Assembly: GCA_964247705.1 (NCBI GenBank)
Contig: CAXTVQ010000006.1
Span: 1 to 64,000 of the forward strand
Length of the DNA: 64,000 nucleotides
DNA from: LMUY01 sp964247705
GTDB lineage: Bacteria; Pseudomonadota; Alphaproteobacteria; Acetobacterales; Acetobacteraceae
Reading direction: 5' to 3'
The notes below the pieces were generated by a model that was given only the letters and a program-made list of their open reading frames with translations, was not told the DNA's origin and did not search any database. Shown piece by piece: positions 24,141 through 35,993 of this stretch; position 1 is the first letter of the stretch; each line of letters starts with the position of its first letter. Made by a program: the position numbers and the translations under genes.

Positions 24141-26768
24141 TCAATCCGAGATCAATTCCTTGATCCGGCTCGCCAACGCTTCCATCGCAAACGGCTTCGT
24201 CAGCACGTGCATCCCCGGATCGAGATGCCCGTGGCTCACCACCGCGTTCTCCGCGTAGCCCGTGATGAACAGCACCTTCAGATCCGGCCGGTTCACCCGC
24301 GCCGCGTCCGCCACCTGCCGCCCGTTCACCCCGCCTGGCAACCCGACGTCCGTCACCAGCAAGTCCACCCGCACATCGGATTGCAGCACCTTCAACCCAG
24401 TAGCCCCGTCCGCCGCCTCGATCGCCGTATAGCCAAGGTCCTCCAGCACCTCCGTCACCAGCATCCGCACGGTCGGCTCGTCGTCCACCACCAGCACCGT
24501 CTCGCCCTGCTCGGCGCGCGGTGCGTCGGCCAGTTCGGGCGCCAGTTCCGACGTTTCCGCCTCGCCCAAATGCCGCGGCAGATACAGGCAGACCATCGTC
24601 CCCTGGCCAACCTCGGAATAGATGCGCGGCTGCCCGCCGGATTGCTTGGTGAACCCGTAGATCATCGACAACCCGAGCCCGGTGCCCCGGCCGATCGGCT
24701 TCGTGGTGAAGAACGGGTCGAACGCCTTGGCGATCACCTCGGGCGGCATGCCCGTGCCCGTGTCCGACACGCACAACGACACGTACTGACCCGGCGGCAG
24801 TTCCCGGTCGTGCGCCGCGCGCGCGTCCAGCCAGCGGTTGCTGGTCTCGATGGTGATCCGGCCACCCCCGGGCATCGCGTCGCGCGCGTTGATGCATAGG
24901 TTCAGCAGCGCGTTCTCGAGTTGCCCGCCATCCACCAGCGTGGACCACAGCCCGCCCGCCGCAATCGTCTCGACGGTGATCTCGGGGCCGACCGTGCGCC
25001 GGATCAGCTCCTCCATGCCGACCACCAGCCGGTTCATGTCCGTGGGCTTCGGGTCGAGCGTCTGCCGGCGTGAGAACGCCAGCAGCCGGTGGGTGAGCGC
25101 CGCCGCCCGCTTCGCCGCCCCCTGGGCCGCCCTCACGTAACGGTCGACGTCCTTGATCCGGCCCTGCGCGATGCGAGTCTGCAGCAGCTCCAGGCTCCCC
25201 GTCACCCCTGTCAGCAAATTGTTGAAATCATGCGCCAAACCGCCCGTGAGCTGCCCGACCGCCTCCATCTTCTGTGACTGGCGCAGCGCCTCCTCCGCGG
25301 CCATCAGCTCGCGCGTGCGCTGCTGCACCTGGGTTTCGAGCGAGGCGGCGAGATTGGCCAACGCCTTTTCCGCCCGTCGCCGCTCCGTCGCCTCCCGGGT
25401 GCGCTCGGCGATCTCCCGGATGAAGCCGAGCTCGTCCTCGGGCCATGCCCGGGCCTCCGCATGGTTGAGATACAGCAACGCGACCAGGCCTTCCTGCTCG
25501 GTCACCGGCATGTTGACGAAGGCGCGGGCCGAGATCGCCTCCAGCGCCGCCGCCGTGGAGCTGGTGCGCGCGTCCACCCGGGCATCCGCCACCACGGCGG
25601 TCTCGCCTCGTTTCAGGTCATCGATATACGAGCCGAACTCGCGGAACCGCAGCACCCCGGCCAGGCTGTGGACGCCGGGTGCGTTCCAGTCCCGGGTGAT
25701 GGTGATAGTCTCGGCGGCACGGTCGACCAGGCCGTAGCCGGCGCGGCTGACACCCAGGGTGCGGCCGATCAACTCGGCGGCGGCGAAGCTGATCTCGTCC
25801 GGATCGTCCTGCGTACGGAAGATGTCGCCCAGTTCGACCAGGGCGGCGCGCATGCGGTCGGCCGAACGTTCGAACGTGACGTCACGCGACACGCCGGCCA
25901 TCCGCAACGGGCGGCCATGCGCGTCCGTGAACGCCTGGCCGCGGGAGGTCAGCCACCGCACCGTGCCGTCCGGGCGCAGGATCCGGTAGGTCACGTCGTA
26001 ATCCGCCTGCCGCTCGATCATGCGCTGGGTGGCGGCCTCTGCCCGGCCGCGATCCTCGGGCAGGATAGCTTGCAGACGGTCCTGGTAGGTGAACGGCTCG
26101 TCCAGCGGACGCCCGAATAGCGCCTTGCAGGTTTCCGAGGCGGTGAACTCGAGGGTCGCGAGCTCGAGGCTCCAGGTGCCGAAGCCTCCGGCACGCATGG
26201 CGAACGCCATCTCCCGTTCGCGCTCCTGCTGCGCGTGCAGGCGGCCCGTCAACTCCGCCATCAGGGCGGCATTGTTCGACTCCAGCCCCGTGAGCCGCTC
26301 CCGGTCGAACGAGAGGTCCACCTGGCTGGCGATGAAGTAGGTCAGCCGGCCATTCGCATCGAACACCGGCGATATCAGCAGCCGGTTCCAGAATGGCTCC
26401 CCGTTCTTGCGCCGGTTGCGCAGGTCGATCTCGAGCGGCTGCACGGCGGCGACGGCATGGCGGATACGCCGGACGGCCTCCGGATCGGAGTCGGGGCCTT
26501 GGAGAAAGCGGCAGTTGCGGCCGATGATCTCGTGGCGCTCGTACCCCGACAGGCGGCAGAACGCATCGTTGGCGAACACGACCGGGTTGTCTGCCAGCCG
26601 CGGATCCGTGATCACCATCGGCATACGGGTCGCACGCACGGCTGCGACGAACGGGCCGGTCCCGTCATCCATGCCGCGCATCCCCTCCGCACTGCCATCG
26701 TCGAACGAGTGGGTTTCACCGTGGTCAGGGTCGGAGGGCCTGGGTGACCCGGTCGTCTCGATGGTCAA
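24141..26768 (-). CDS. LOV-PAS-GAF hybrid histidine kinase with receiver domain
   Basis: An 875-residue cytoplasmic sensor kinase. A LOV domain occupies about 40-155, with the photoactive Cys86 in GRNCRFLQG and LOV-typical NRRKNGEPFWN, so it should bind flavin and sense blue light. A PAS domain (about 190-300) with a PAC-like RPDGTVRWLTSRG, a GAF domain (about 310-460) and a coiled coil (465-500) follow. The kinase has His513 in LAHDFNNLL, N box NLCINARDA and G boxes SDTGTGM and GRGTGLGLS. A C-terminal receiver has Asp807 (LVTDVGLPG) and Lys858. The start is TTG with GGAG upstream; Met30 or Met33 are alternatives. There is no transmembrane segment. Confidence 0.93.
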   Translation of the reverse strand: MTIETTGSPRPSDPDHGETHSFDDGSAEGMRGMDDGTGPFVAAVRATRMPMVITDPRLADNPVVFANDAFCRLSGYERHEIIGRNCRFLQGPDSDPEAVRRIRHAVAAVQPLEIDLRNRRKNGEPFWNRLLISPVFDANGRLTYFIASQVDLSFDRERLTGLESNNAALMAELTGRLHAQQEREREMAFAMRAGGFGTWSLELATLEFTASETCKALFGRPLDEPFTYQDRLQAILPEDRGRAEAATQRMIERQADYDVTYRILRPDGTVRWLTSRGQAFTDAHGRPLRMAGVSRDVTFERSADRMRAALVELGDIFRTQDDPDEISFAAAELIGRTLGVSRAGYGLVDRAAETITITRDWNAPGVHSLAGVLRFREFGSYIDDLKRGETAVVADARVDARTSSTAAALEAISARAFVNMPVTEQEGLVALLYLNHAEARAWPEDELGFIREIAERTREATERRRAEKALANLAASLETQVQQRTRELMAAEEALRQSQKMEAVGQLTGGLAHDFNNLLTGVTGSLELLQTRIAQGRIKDVDRYVRAAQGAAKRAAALTHRLLAFSRRQTLDPKPTDMNRLVVGMEELIRRTVGPEITVETIAAGGLWSTLVDGGQLENALLNLCINARDAMPGGGRITIETSNRWLDARAAHDRELPPGQYVSLCVSDTGTGMPPEVIAKAFDPFFTTKPIGRGTGLGLSMIYGFTKQSGGQPRIYSEVGQGTMVCLYLPRHLGEAETSELAPELADAPRAEQGETVLVVDDEPTVRMLVTEVLEDLGYTAIEAADGATGLKVLQSDVRVDLLVTDVGLPGGVNGRQVADAARVNRPDLKVLFITGYAENAVVSHGHLDPGMHVLTKPFAMEALASRIKELISD

Positions 26769-26972
26769 GCTCGGCTCCAGAAAACGCGCTTCAGATTAGG
26801 GGCTGTACTCCGGTGCAGCTAGCCGTCACGCGTCGAGCAAAACGGGACGGAGTCCCGCACCATCCGCATTGGTCCAACCAGGGACCGGTCATGGCCGCAC
26901 TCCATCCGGCTACCCGCGCCGTAATCCCACGCGGGCGTCGCGCGGCGGACATCGGCCGAAGACCACGGCGGG

Positions 26973-27685
<713 letters not shown>

Positions 27686-27689
<4 letters not shown>

Positions 27690-28519
27690 GCGACGGCCGC
27701 GACCGGTTCTTCGTCCTCGTCGCCTTCGCCGAGATAGGCCGCGATCACCGCCGGGTCTGCCCGCACGTCGGCGGGGGGGCCGTCCGCGATCTTCTTGCCG
27801 TGGTCCAGCACCACCACATGGTCCGAGATCCGCATCACGACCCCCATGTCGTGCTCGATCAGCAGCACGGAGCAGGCCGCGTCGATCCGCCCGTCGCGGA
27901 TGGCGCGGAGCAGGGTGCTGAGCTCCTCGCTTTCCCGCGGGTTCAACCCGGCAGCAGGTTCGTCCAGGCACAGCAGCACGGGCCCGGTGCACATGGCGCG
28001 CGCGATCTCCAGCCGGCGCTGGTCGCCGTAGGGCAGGGCGCCCGCCGGGTCGTCCGCACGGCGCAGCAGCCCGATCGCGTTCAGCCACAGCCGGGCACGG
28101 TCGATCGCCGTCCGCTCCGCCCGGCGATGGCCGCCCAGGCCGAACACGGCAAGCAGGCCCAGGCCCACATTCGGCATCAGCATGTTGTGCTGCGCCACCA
28201 GCAGGTTCTCCAAAACCGTCATGCCGGCGAACAGGCGGATGTTCTGGAACGTCCGCGCGACCTGGGCCCGCCGCGCGATCCGGTGGCCCGGCATGCCCTG
28301 GAGCTGGAACGCCGCCCCGCCCTCATGCGTCAGCACCAGCGCGCCCGATGTCGGCCGGTAGAACCCGGTGATGCAGTTGAACACCGTCGTCTTGCCCGCG
28401 CCGTTCGGCCCGATGACGGAGGTGATCTGCCCGGCATGCGCGCTGAACGACAAGTCGCCGATGGCCGTCAGCCCGCCGAACCGCATCGTCAGGTGCTGTA
28501 CCTCGAGAAGATTAACCAC
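27686..28519 (-). CDS. livG: Branched-chain amino-acid-type ABC transporter ATPase LivG
   Basis: A 277-residue ABC ATPase. Walker A is GPNGAGKTT (about 37-45). The LivG insert TFQNIRLFAGMTVLENLLVAQH is near 90-111. The signature position reads LPYGDQRRLEIARA, the usual LivG variant. Walker B is LLCLDEPAAGLNP. The start is GTG, eight bases inside the end of livM. The C-terminus has an acidic extension (EGDEDEEPVAAVA). Confidence 0.94.
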
Positions 28520-29833
28520 GGCCTTCCGCCACCAGCTCGGCCGAGATTTCCCGCTTCGAGGCGAGCGCCACCGAAGGCGTCCGGCCCGACACCAGCCCCC
28601 GCGGCCGCAGCACCATCATGATGACCAGCGCCAACCCGAAGATCAGCATCCGGTATTGCCCGATATCGCCCACCGCGGCCCCTAGCCACGCGAAACCGGG
28701 CTGATTGTTCAACTGGCTCAGGAAATCGCGCAGGATCTCGAGCCCGCCGATCATCACCACGGCCGCCAGCGCCACGCCCAACTGGCTGCCGAGCCCGCCC
28801 AGCACGACCACCGCCAGCACGATCGCCGACTCGATGAACGTGAAACTTTCCGGACTGACGAACCCCTCGCGGGTGGCGAAGAACGCGCCCGCGAACCCGC
28901 CGAACATGGCGCCGATCGAGAACGCGGTCAGCTTCGTCACCGTGACATTGATGCCGAGCGAGCGGCAGGCGATCTCGTCCTCCCGCAACGCCTCCCACGC
29001 ACGCCCGAGCGGCAGCCGGCGCAGGCGCAGCGTCACCCAGTTGGTCAGCAGCGCCAGCACCAGGATCACGTAATACAGGAAGATCACCCGCTGCACCGGG
29101 CTCGGGTCCAGATGGAACACGCTGGCGAACGTGTCCGGGTCCCCCGAGGCGTTGAACTTCAGCCCGAACAGCGTCGGACGCGGGATGTCGTTCACGCCGT
29201 TCGGGCCACCGGTCAGGTGGGTCCAGTTGATCAGCACGATGCGGATGATCTCGCCGAACGCCAGCGTCACGATGGCCAGGTAGTCGCCACGCAAGCGCAG
29301 CACCGGAAAGCCCAGCAGCATGCCTGCGGTGGCGGCGAACAACCCGGCCAGCGGCAGGCAGGTCCAGAAACCGAGGCCGACCCCCGTGGACATCAGCGCG
29401 TAGGTATAGGCGCCGACCGCGTAGAAGGCGACGTAACCCAGGTCCAGCAAGCCGGCGAGCCCGACCACGATGTTCAGCCCCCAGCCGAGCATGATGTAGG
29501 TCAGCACCAGCACGCCGAGATCCACGTAATACCGCCCGGCGATGAACGGCAGCACGACCGCGAACACCAGCAGCAACGGGGCCACGACCCGACCGGCCCG
29601 GGTCAATGCCTCGGCCGTCCGCCGGTTGGCCGCCACCGCCTCCCGCTTGCGCCCGGACCACAGCACCTGGATCAGCCGCAGCAGGAACACGGCCACGACC
29701 AGGATCACCACCAGCCACGGCCGCGGCCGCAGCATCAGGTGCGTCTCGCCCGGATCCATCTTCAGCCCGACCATGGCGAAGAACAGCCCCAGCGCCACCA
29801 GGGCCGCGAGCCCGGCCTGGCGCAGCGCGCGGC

Positions 29834-29837
<4 letters not shown>
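28512..29837 (-). CDS. livM: Branched-chain amino-acid-type ABC transporter permease LivM
   Basis: A 441-residue permease. The conserved core begins near residue 95 with YYVDLGVLVLTYIMLGWGLNIVVGLAGLLDLGYVAFYAVGAY (residues about 103-144). The ATPase-contact loop is REDEIACRSLGIN near 287. An N-terminal extension with two extra hydrophobic segments (9-27 and 40-60) makes it longer than the minimal LivM. The ATG overlaps the livH stop as ATGA. Confidence 0.94.
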
Positions 29838-30748
<911 letters not shown>

Positions 30749-30875
30749 GGATGCCCCCCGGCGGTCGAAGACCCGAGAAAACACACGTCCGGAGCCGTGC
30801 GCAAGGGACATGGCGGGCGTGCACGGGTGCGAGGGGCTTTTCATCCCGCCGTGGTGTGCCTATACAGCGCGCGGC

Positions 30876-30951
<76 letters not shown>

Positions 30952-30987
30952 AATTTCCTTGGATCGCGGAAGCGCTTGGACTGTCTT

Positions 30988-31200
30988 TTAGTCCCGTCGC
31001 GGCGCGACACCCGGCATCGGCAACCCCGCTTTCCGCATGAGCACGAACCCGCTTCGCTCAAGATAGGCGGCCTGAACCTCCGCCATCCGTTGGTGGTCCA
31101 CGAGCTTATGCGGTTTGCCTGTCAACCCGAACCGAAGACTGTAACCGAGGGCGAAAAGGACGTCCTCACGAGCAGCGGGGCGCAATGTGTCATCAGGCAT
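30988..31200 (-). CDS. Small conserved hypothetical protein
   Basis: A 70-residue soluble protein (MPDDTLRPAAREDVLFALGYSLRFG at the start, then AAYLERSGFVLMRK). The layout of a DUF-like short helical domain ending in LERSGFVxMxK recalls small hypothetical proteins common in Rhizobiales and Acetobacteraceae. The function is unknown. It lies convergent to tRNA-Lys and downstream of pyk on the same strand, about 160 bases from it. Confidence 0.55.
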   Translation of the reverse strand: MPDDTLRPAAREDVLFALGYSLRFGLTGKPHKLVDHQRMAEVQAAYLERSGFVLMRKAGLPMPGVAPRRD

Positions 31201-31358
31201 GGCAGGAACATAACAGGCACAAATCCGTCGAGTCGAGTCGGGATCGCTGTTCGCGCCGGAATCGTTCGCGCGAGCCGCCGCCGTGAAGCGCCCCGCTTCG
31301 ATCCGTGGCGCTGGGGCGCGCTACCCCGACCGTGCTGCACAGGGCGTAAGCCTCGCTT

Positions 31359-32789
31359 CTACCGCACGCTCGCCACGCGCAGCGCGTTCGTCGTCCCGGC
31401 TTGCCCGAACGGCACGCCCGCAGCCACCACCACCGTATCGCCATGCGCCGCAAAGCCTTCCGTCCGCGCGATACGGGACGCACGGTTCACCGTCTCCGTC
31501 ATCGTGTGCGTCTCGGCGGTGACCACGGCGTGCACCCCCCACACCACGGCCATGCGGCGCGCCGTCACCGGATCCGTGGTCAGGCCCAGCACGGGACAGT
31601 CCGGGCGGGTGCGGGCGATGCGCAGCGCGGTCGAGCCGGAGGTGGTGTAGGCGGCGATCGCGCGGGCGCCGACCGTCTTGCTGATCTGGCGGGCCGCGTC
31701 CGCGATCGCGTCGGCGATGGTCTGCTCGGGGGCCGGGCGTCCGGTCTCGCAAAGCGAGCGCCAGAACGGGTCCTGCTCCACCCGGTCGATGATGCGGTCC
31801 ATCATGTTCACCGCTTCGTACGGATATTGCCCGGCGGCGGTCTCCGCCGACAGCATCACCGCATCCGCACCGTCGTACACCGCCGTCGCTACGTCGCTGG
31901 CTTCGGCGCGGGTGGGGGCGGGCGCGCTGATCATGCTCTCCAGCATCTGCGTCGCCACCACCACGGGGATGCCGCGCTGCCTCGCCTCGCGCACGATCCG
32001 CTTCTGCGCCATTGGCACTTCCTCGGGCGGCAGCTCCACGCCCAGATCGCCGCGCGCCACCATCACGCAATCGGACAGCGCCAGGATGCCGTCCAGATTG
32101 TCCAGCGCCTGCGGCTTCTCGAGCTTGGTCATGATCCAGGCGCGGCCGTCCGCGATCGCGCGCGCTTCCGCCACGTCCTCCGGGCGCTGCACGAACGACA
32201 GCCCGATGTAGTCGCAGCCATGGTCGAGCGCGAACCGCAGATCCTCGTGGTCCTTCTTGGTCAGTGCCGGGATCGGCAGCACGACGTCCGGCACGTTCAC
32301 GCCCTTGCGGTCCGAAAGCGGTCCGCCGGTCACCACCTCGCATTCCAGGTGGTCGTCGCGCTTGCGGGCCACGCGCAGGCGCAGCTTGCCATCGTCCAGC
32401 AGCAGGGTGGTGCCGATGCCGGCGGCGGCCATGATCTCGGGGTGCGGCAGTTGCACCCGGCGCGTGTCGCCGGGCACGGGGGAAAGATCCAGCCGGAAAT
32501 CGTGCCCGGTCTGCAGCGTCACGCGCCCCGCCTGGAAGCGGCCGACGCGCAGCTTGGGGCCCTGCACGTCGGCAAGGATGCCGATCGGGCGGCCCATCTC
32601 TTCCTCCAACGCGCGGATGATCCGGATACGGTCGGCGTGATCCTCGTGGGCGCCATGGCTGAAGTTGAGGCGAAATACGTCCACGCCGCCGCGGAACAGC
32701 CGGCCGAGCATCTCGGGCGTGCTGCTGGACGGGCCGACGGTGGCAACGATCTTCGTGCGCCGGCGGCGGCGCAGTTTGCTTTGGGCCAT
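31359..32789 (-). CDS. pyk: Pyruvate kinase
   Basis: A 476-residue pyruvate kinase, converting phosphoenolpyruvate and ADP to pyruvate and ATP. Motifs include TKIVATVGPSSS (12-23), the substrate-binding RLNFSHG (40-46), catalytic Lys in IMTKLEKPQAL near 220, and GDLGVELP near 244. A basic KLRRRRRTK precedes the first strand. It follows a glycerate 2-kinase gene by 20 bases. That pairing matches the ttuD-ttuE order of tartrate/hydroxypyruvate pathways, so it may be a pathway-linked isozyme. Confidence 0.95.
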   Translation of the reverse strand: MAQSKLRRRRRTKIVATVGPSSSTPEMLGRLFRGGVDVFRLNFSHGAHEDHADRIRIIRALEEEMGRPIGILADVQGPKLRVGRFQAGRVTLQTGHDFRLDLSPVPGDTRRVQLPHPEIMAAAGIGTTLLLDDGKLRLRVARKRDDHLECEVVTGGPLSDRKGVNVPDVVLPIPALTKKDHEDLRFALDHGCDYIGLSFVQRPEDVAEARAIADGRAWIMTKLEKPQALDNLDGILALSDCVMVARGDLGVELPPEEVPMAQKRIVREARQRGIPVVVATQMLESMISAPAPTRAEASDVATAVYDGADAVMLSAETAAGQYPYEAVNMMDRIIDRVEQDPFWRSLCETGRPAPEQTIADAIADAARQISKTVGARAIAAYTTSGSTALRIARTRPDCPVLGLTTDPVTARRMAVVWGVHAVVTAETHTMTETVNRASRIARTEGFAAHGDTVVVAAGVPFGQAGTTNALRVASVR

Positions 32790-32809
32790 GCAGTGGGGGC
32801 TCCGGAGGT

Positions 32810-34075
32810 TTACGCGATCAGGATGGCGCGGAAATCGTTCACGTTGGTGAGCGTGGGGCCGGTACGCAGCAGGTCCCCCACCGCATCGAACAGGGTGTAG
32901 CTATCATGCGCGCGCAGGCAGGCGGCCGGGTCGCACCCGGCAGCAAGCGCGCGAGCAAGCGTCGTGGGGGTGACGAGCGCGCCCGCCGCGTCCTCCGTGC
33001 CGTCGATGCCATCGGTGTCGCCGGCGACGGCCCAGATGTCTTCGGCGCCGCGCAGGGCAATGGCAAGGCCGAGCAGCGTTTCCGTGTTGCGCCCGCCGCG
33101 CCCCGCCGGTCCGGTGCCGATGGTAACGGTCGTCTCACCCCCCGAGAGCAGCACGCAGGGTGCCGGCAGCGGCTGGCCGTGGCTGCGCACACTGCGGGCG
33201 ATGCCGGCCAGCACGGTGCCGAGCTCGCGGCTCTCGCCCTCTAGCGCGTCGCCCAGGATCAGCGGCGTGACCCCGGCGCCCGAGGCCGCAGCAGCGGCGG
33301 CGGCGAGCGCCATGGCGGGGGTGGCGATCATGCGCACGTCCACGGCCGCGAAGGCCGGCGGCAGGTTGTCCTCGCCCGCCAGCAGCGCGGCGGCAGCGGG
33401 GGGCAGGCGGACGCCGTAATCCATCACCATCGCCCGCACGGCCTCGCGGGAGGGCGTGCCCGGCACGGTCGGCCCGCTGGCGATGGTGCCGGGGTCGTCG
33501 CCCGGCACGTCGCTGATGACCAGGGTCACCACCTGCGCCGGGTGCGCCGCGGCGGCGAGGCGGCCCCCCTTGATGGCCGAGAGGTGCTTGCGGACCGCGT
33601 TCATCACCCCGATCGGCGCCCCGCAGGCGAGCAGCGAGGCGTTCACCGCCTGCTTGTCCGCCAGCGTAAGCCCAGGCCCAGGCAATGCCGCCAGCGCCGA
33701 GCCACCCCCCGAAATCAGCGCCAGCACCAGATCCTGCGGGCCGAGCCCGGCGACCTCGGCCAGCAACGCGCGGGCGCCGGCTTCGCTGTTGGCGTCCGGG
33801 ACCGGGTGGCTCGCCTCTATCACGCGGATACGGCGGGTAGGCACGGCATGGCCGTATCGGGTGACAACGGCGCCGCGCAGGGGCACGTCCGGCCAGGCTT
33901 CCTCGAGCGCCGCGGCCATGGTCGCGGCGGACTTGCCGGCGCCGACCACCACGCACCGGCCGGCGGGTTTGGGCGGCAGGTGGGCGGCCAGCACGCTCGC
34001 CGGGTCCGCCGCGCGCACGGCGGCGGTGAACAGCCCGGTCAGAAGCTGCCGGGCCGTGTTGTCGTTCCATCCCAT
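32810..34075 (-). CDS. Glycerate 2-kinase / hydroxypyruvate reductase-type (MOFRL) protein
   Basis: A 421-residue protein of the GckA/TtuD family. An N-terminal DUF4147 domain has VVVGAGKSAATMAAALE near 42 and SGGGSALAALP near 122. A C-terminal MOFRL domain has LLSGGETTVTI near 313, GRGGRNTE near 329 and DTDGIDGTEDAAG near 357. It makes 2-phosphoglycerate from glycerate. With the pyruvate kinase just downstream it would carry C3 hydroxy acids to pyruvate. The start MGWNDNTARQLL fits the family. Confidence 0.92.
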   Translation of the reverse strand: MGWNDNTARQLLTGLFTAAVRAADPASVLAAHLPPKPAGRCVVVGAGKSAATMAAALEEAWPDVPLRGAVVTRYGHAVPTRRIRVIEASHPVPDANSEAGARALLAEVAGLGPQDLVLALISGGGSALAALPGPGLTLADKQAVNASLLACGAPIGVMNAVRKHLSAIKGGRLAAAAHPAQVVTLVISDVPGDDPGTIASGPTVPGTPSREAVRAMVMDYGVRLPPAAAALLAGEDNLPPAFAAVDVRMIATPAMALAAAAAAASGAGVTPLILGDALEGESRELGTVLAGIARSVRSHGQPLPAPCVLLSGGETTVTIGTGPAGRGGRNTETLLGLAIALRGAEDIWAVAGDTDGIDGTEDAAGALVTPTTLARALAAGCDPAACLRAHDSYTLFDAVGDLLRTGPTLTNVNDFRAILIA

Positions 34076-34142
34076 GGCCGGCACTATGGCGGAGGCACGT
34101 CCGGGCCGCCATATGCGCCCGGTTGAGGAGGAGGAGGCCGCC

Positions 34143-34448
34143 ATGACCCCGATCGATCCCGCCACCCGCACCGAGTTGGAAGCCGCCGCGTTCCGCCGCC
34201 TGGTGGAGCACCTGCGTGAGCGGACCGACGTGCAGAACATCGACTTGATGAACCTGGCCGGGTTCTGCCGTAACTGCCTGAGCCGCTGGTATCGCGAGGC
34301 GGGCGAGTCGCGCGACGTGATTCTGTCCGACCCGGAGGCGCGGGAGATCGTCTACGGCATGCCCTACAAGGAGTGGCAGGCGAAGCACCAGGGCGCAGCC
34401 ACGCCGGAGCAGCAGGCCGCGTTCAAGCAGGCGTCGCAATCGGCCTGA
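34143..34448 (+). CDS. DUF1244 (SMc04008-like) family protein
   Basis: A 101-residue protein of the DUF1244 family, with FRRLVEHLRERTDVQNIDLMNLAGFCRNCLSRWY (residues about 18-51) and YGMPYKEWQAKHQ near 77. The FCRNCLS pair of cysteines could bind a metal or flavin. The function is unknown, but the family is conserved in proteobacteria. A purine-rich GGAGGAGGAGG precedes the ATG. It is divergent from the glycerate kinase. Confidence 0.9.
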   Translation: MTPIDPATRTELEAAAFRRLVEHLRERTDVQNIDLMNLAGFCRNCLSRWYREAGESRDVILSDPEAREIVYGMPYKEWQAKHQGAATPEQQAAFKQASQSA

Positions 34449-34449
34449 C

Positions 34450-34710
34450 GTGGCGGAAGCAGCGCGCACCCAGCTTACCCGGGACGGGTTCTACGCCTGG
34501 ATCGAGCCGGACCACCCGCAGGTCCGACTCGATCGACGGGATGCCGGCCGATCCCGGGTTAGCGAGCGGTCGACCGGTCTGGAGGCGGCTGTCGCGCTCC
34601 CGATCGTCCAAATCGACCTCAAGCTGAGCGATATCTACGTAAGCCTGGAGTTCCGGCGGCGTCGCAGCCTCGTCAGCTCGGACAGGCCGGCGTCCCGGTT
34701 CGCGATCTAG
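34450..34710 (+). pseudogene. Remnant of a Uma2 family endonuclease gene
   Basis: This frame encodes 86 residues. The start, RTQLTRDGFYAWIEPDHPQV, resembles the N-terminus of Uma2 family (PD-(D/E)XK) proteins. The end, LPIVQIDLKLSDIYVSLEF, resembles the family C-terminus. The roughly 130-residue catalytic middle is absent, so an internal deletion has probably removed the active site. It begins with GTG two bases after the DUF1244 stop. The match was judged by eye. Confidence 0.45.
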
Positions 34711-34786
34711 GCAACATGGCGGGCGAGGAGCAGCCCTGCCAAGATCGCCGGCCACAAACCGGCCAGATCGAGCACACTTCGCCGCA

Positions 34787-35962
34787 ATGAACACTGCGGA
34801 CAGGATGCCCTGGCGTGTGGTGACGGCAGCAACGGCCGCGTTGTTGGTCGGTATCGGTATCGCACGCTTCGCTTACGCGCCGCTGCTGCCGGCCGTCATC
34901 GGCCAGGGCTGGTTCGCACCCGGCGCTGCCGCCTATCTCGGGGCGGCCAACCTGCTGGGCTACCTCGCCGGCGCACTGGCCGCGCGCGAGGCCGCCCGCC
35001 GCGCCGGCGCCCGCCCGGTGCTGCGCGGGGCGATGCTGGCCGCCTCCGTCTCGCTCGCCGCCTGCTGCGTGGCGCTGCCGTTCGCCTGGTTCTTCGTCTG
35101 GCGCCTGGTGTCCGGCATGGCGGGCGGCTTGCTGATGATCCTCGCCCCCTCCACGGCGCTCGCGCAGGTCCCGGCCCAGCGGCGAGGCCTGGCCGGCGGG
35201 CTGATCGTGACCGGTGTGGGTCTCGGCATCGCCGCATCGGGCACGTTGGTCCCGCTGCTGATCCACTGGGGCTTGACCGAGGCCTGGCTCGGCCTGGCGC
35301 TGGCCGGCTTGCTGCTGACCGCGTTCGCCTGGACCGCCTGGCCCAGCGCGGCGCCCACGGCGGTCGCAGCGAACTCGTCCCAGCGGTTCGGCGCGGTGTG
35401 CCTCAGCTACGGGCTGTGCGCGGTCGGGTTGTCGCCGCACATGGTGTTCCTGGTGGACTACGTGGCGCGAGGGCAGGGGCGGGGACTGGACGCCGGGTCG
35501 CTGGCCTGGGTCGGGTTCGGCCTGGGCGCGTTGTGCGGACCGATCACGGCCGGGCGGATGGTGGACCGGTTCGGGCCGGAGCCCGCCTTCCGCGTGGTCC
35601 TGGCGGCCGAGGCGGTGGCGGTGGCCCTGCTGCTGCTGCCGTCGGGGCTGGCCGGGCTCGGCGTGTCCGCGCTGGTCGGCGGGCTGGTCGTGTCGGGCGT
35701 CACCGCCGCCATGCTGGGCCGCATCGGGCTGCGCGCCGGCGCCGACCCGGCGGCCCGGCAGCGCGGCTGGACGCAGGCGACGGTGGCGTGGGCGATCGGG
35801 CAGGCCGCGGGAACGTACGGCATGGCCTGGCTGTATGGGCGCGCGGGCTACGGCGCTCTGTTCGTGGCCGCGCTCGCGGCCATCATCACCGCGGCCTTGG
35901 TGGAGATGGTCGTTGCGTCGACACCTTTGCGGGCCTCGGCCCCGCTCTCCGGAAGGGGATAG
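34787..35962 (+). CDS. YbfB/YjiJ family MFS transporter
   Basis: A 391-residue membrane protein with about twelve hydrophobic segments. GIGIARFAYAPLLPAVI near 22-38 is the signature of the YbfB/YjiJ branch of the major facilitator superfamily. GRMVDRFGPEPAFR near 257 is the second-half inter-helix loop. The substrate is unknown. A perfect hairpin follows at 35994. It is upstream of frmA on the same strand, but the hairpin suggests separate transcripts. Confidence 0.9.
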   Translation: MNTADRMPWRVVTAATAALLVGIGIARFAYAPLLPAVIGQGWFAPGAAAYLGAANLLGYLAGALAAREAARRAGARPVLRGAMLAASVSLAACCVALPFAWFFVWRLVSGMAGGLLMILAPSTALAQVPAQRRGLAGGLIVTGVGLGIAASGTLVPLLIHWGLTEAWLGLALAGLLLTAFAWTAWPSAAPTAVAANSSQRFGAVCLSYGLCAVGLSPHMVFLVDYVARGQGRGLDAGSLAWVGFGLGALCGPITAGRMVDRFGPEPAFRVVLAAEAVAVALLLLPSGLAGLGVSALVGGLVVSGVTAAMLGRIGLRAGADPAARQRGWTQATVAWAIGQAAGTYGMAWLYGRAGYGALFVAALAAIITAALVEMVVASTPLRASAPLSGRG

Positions 35963-35993
35963 TCATCTCCTTCACCCCTTTATAAACAGGTAT

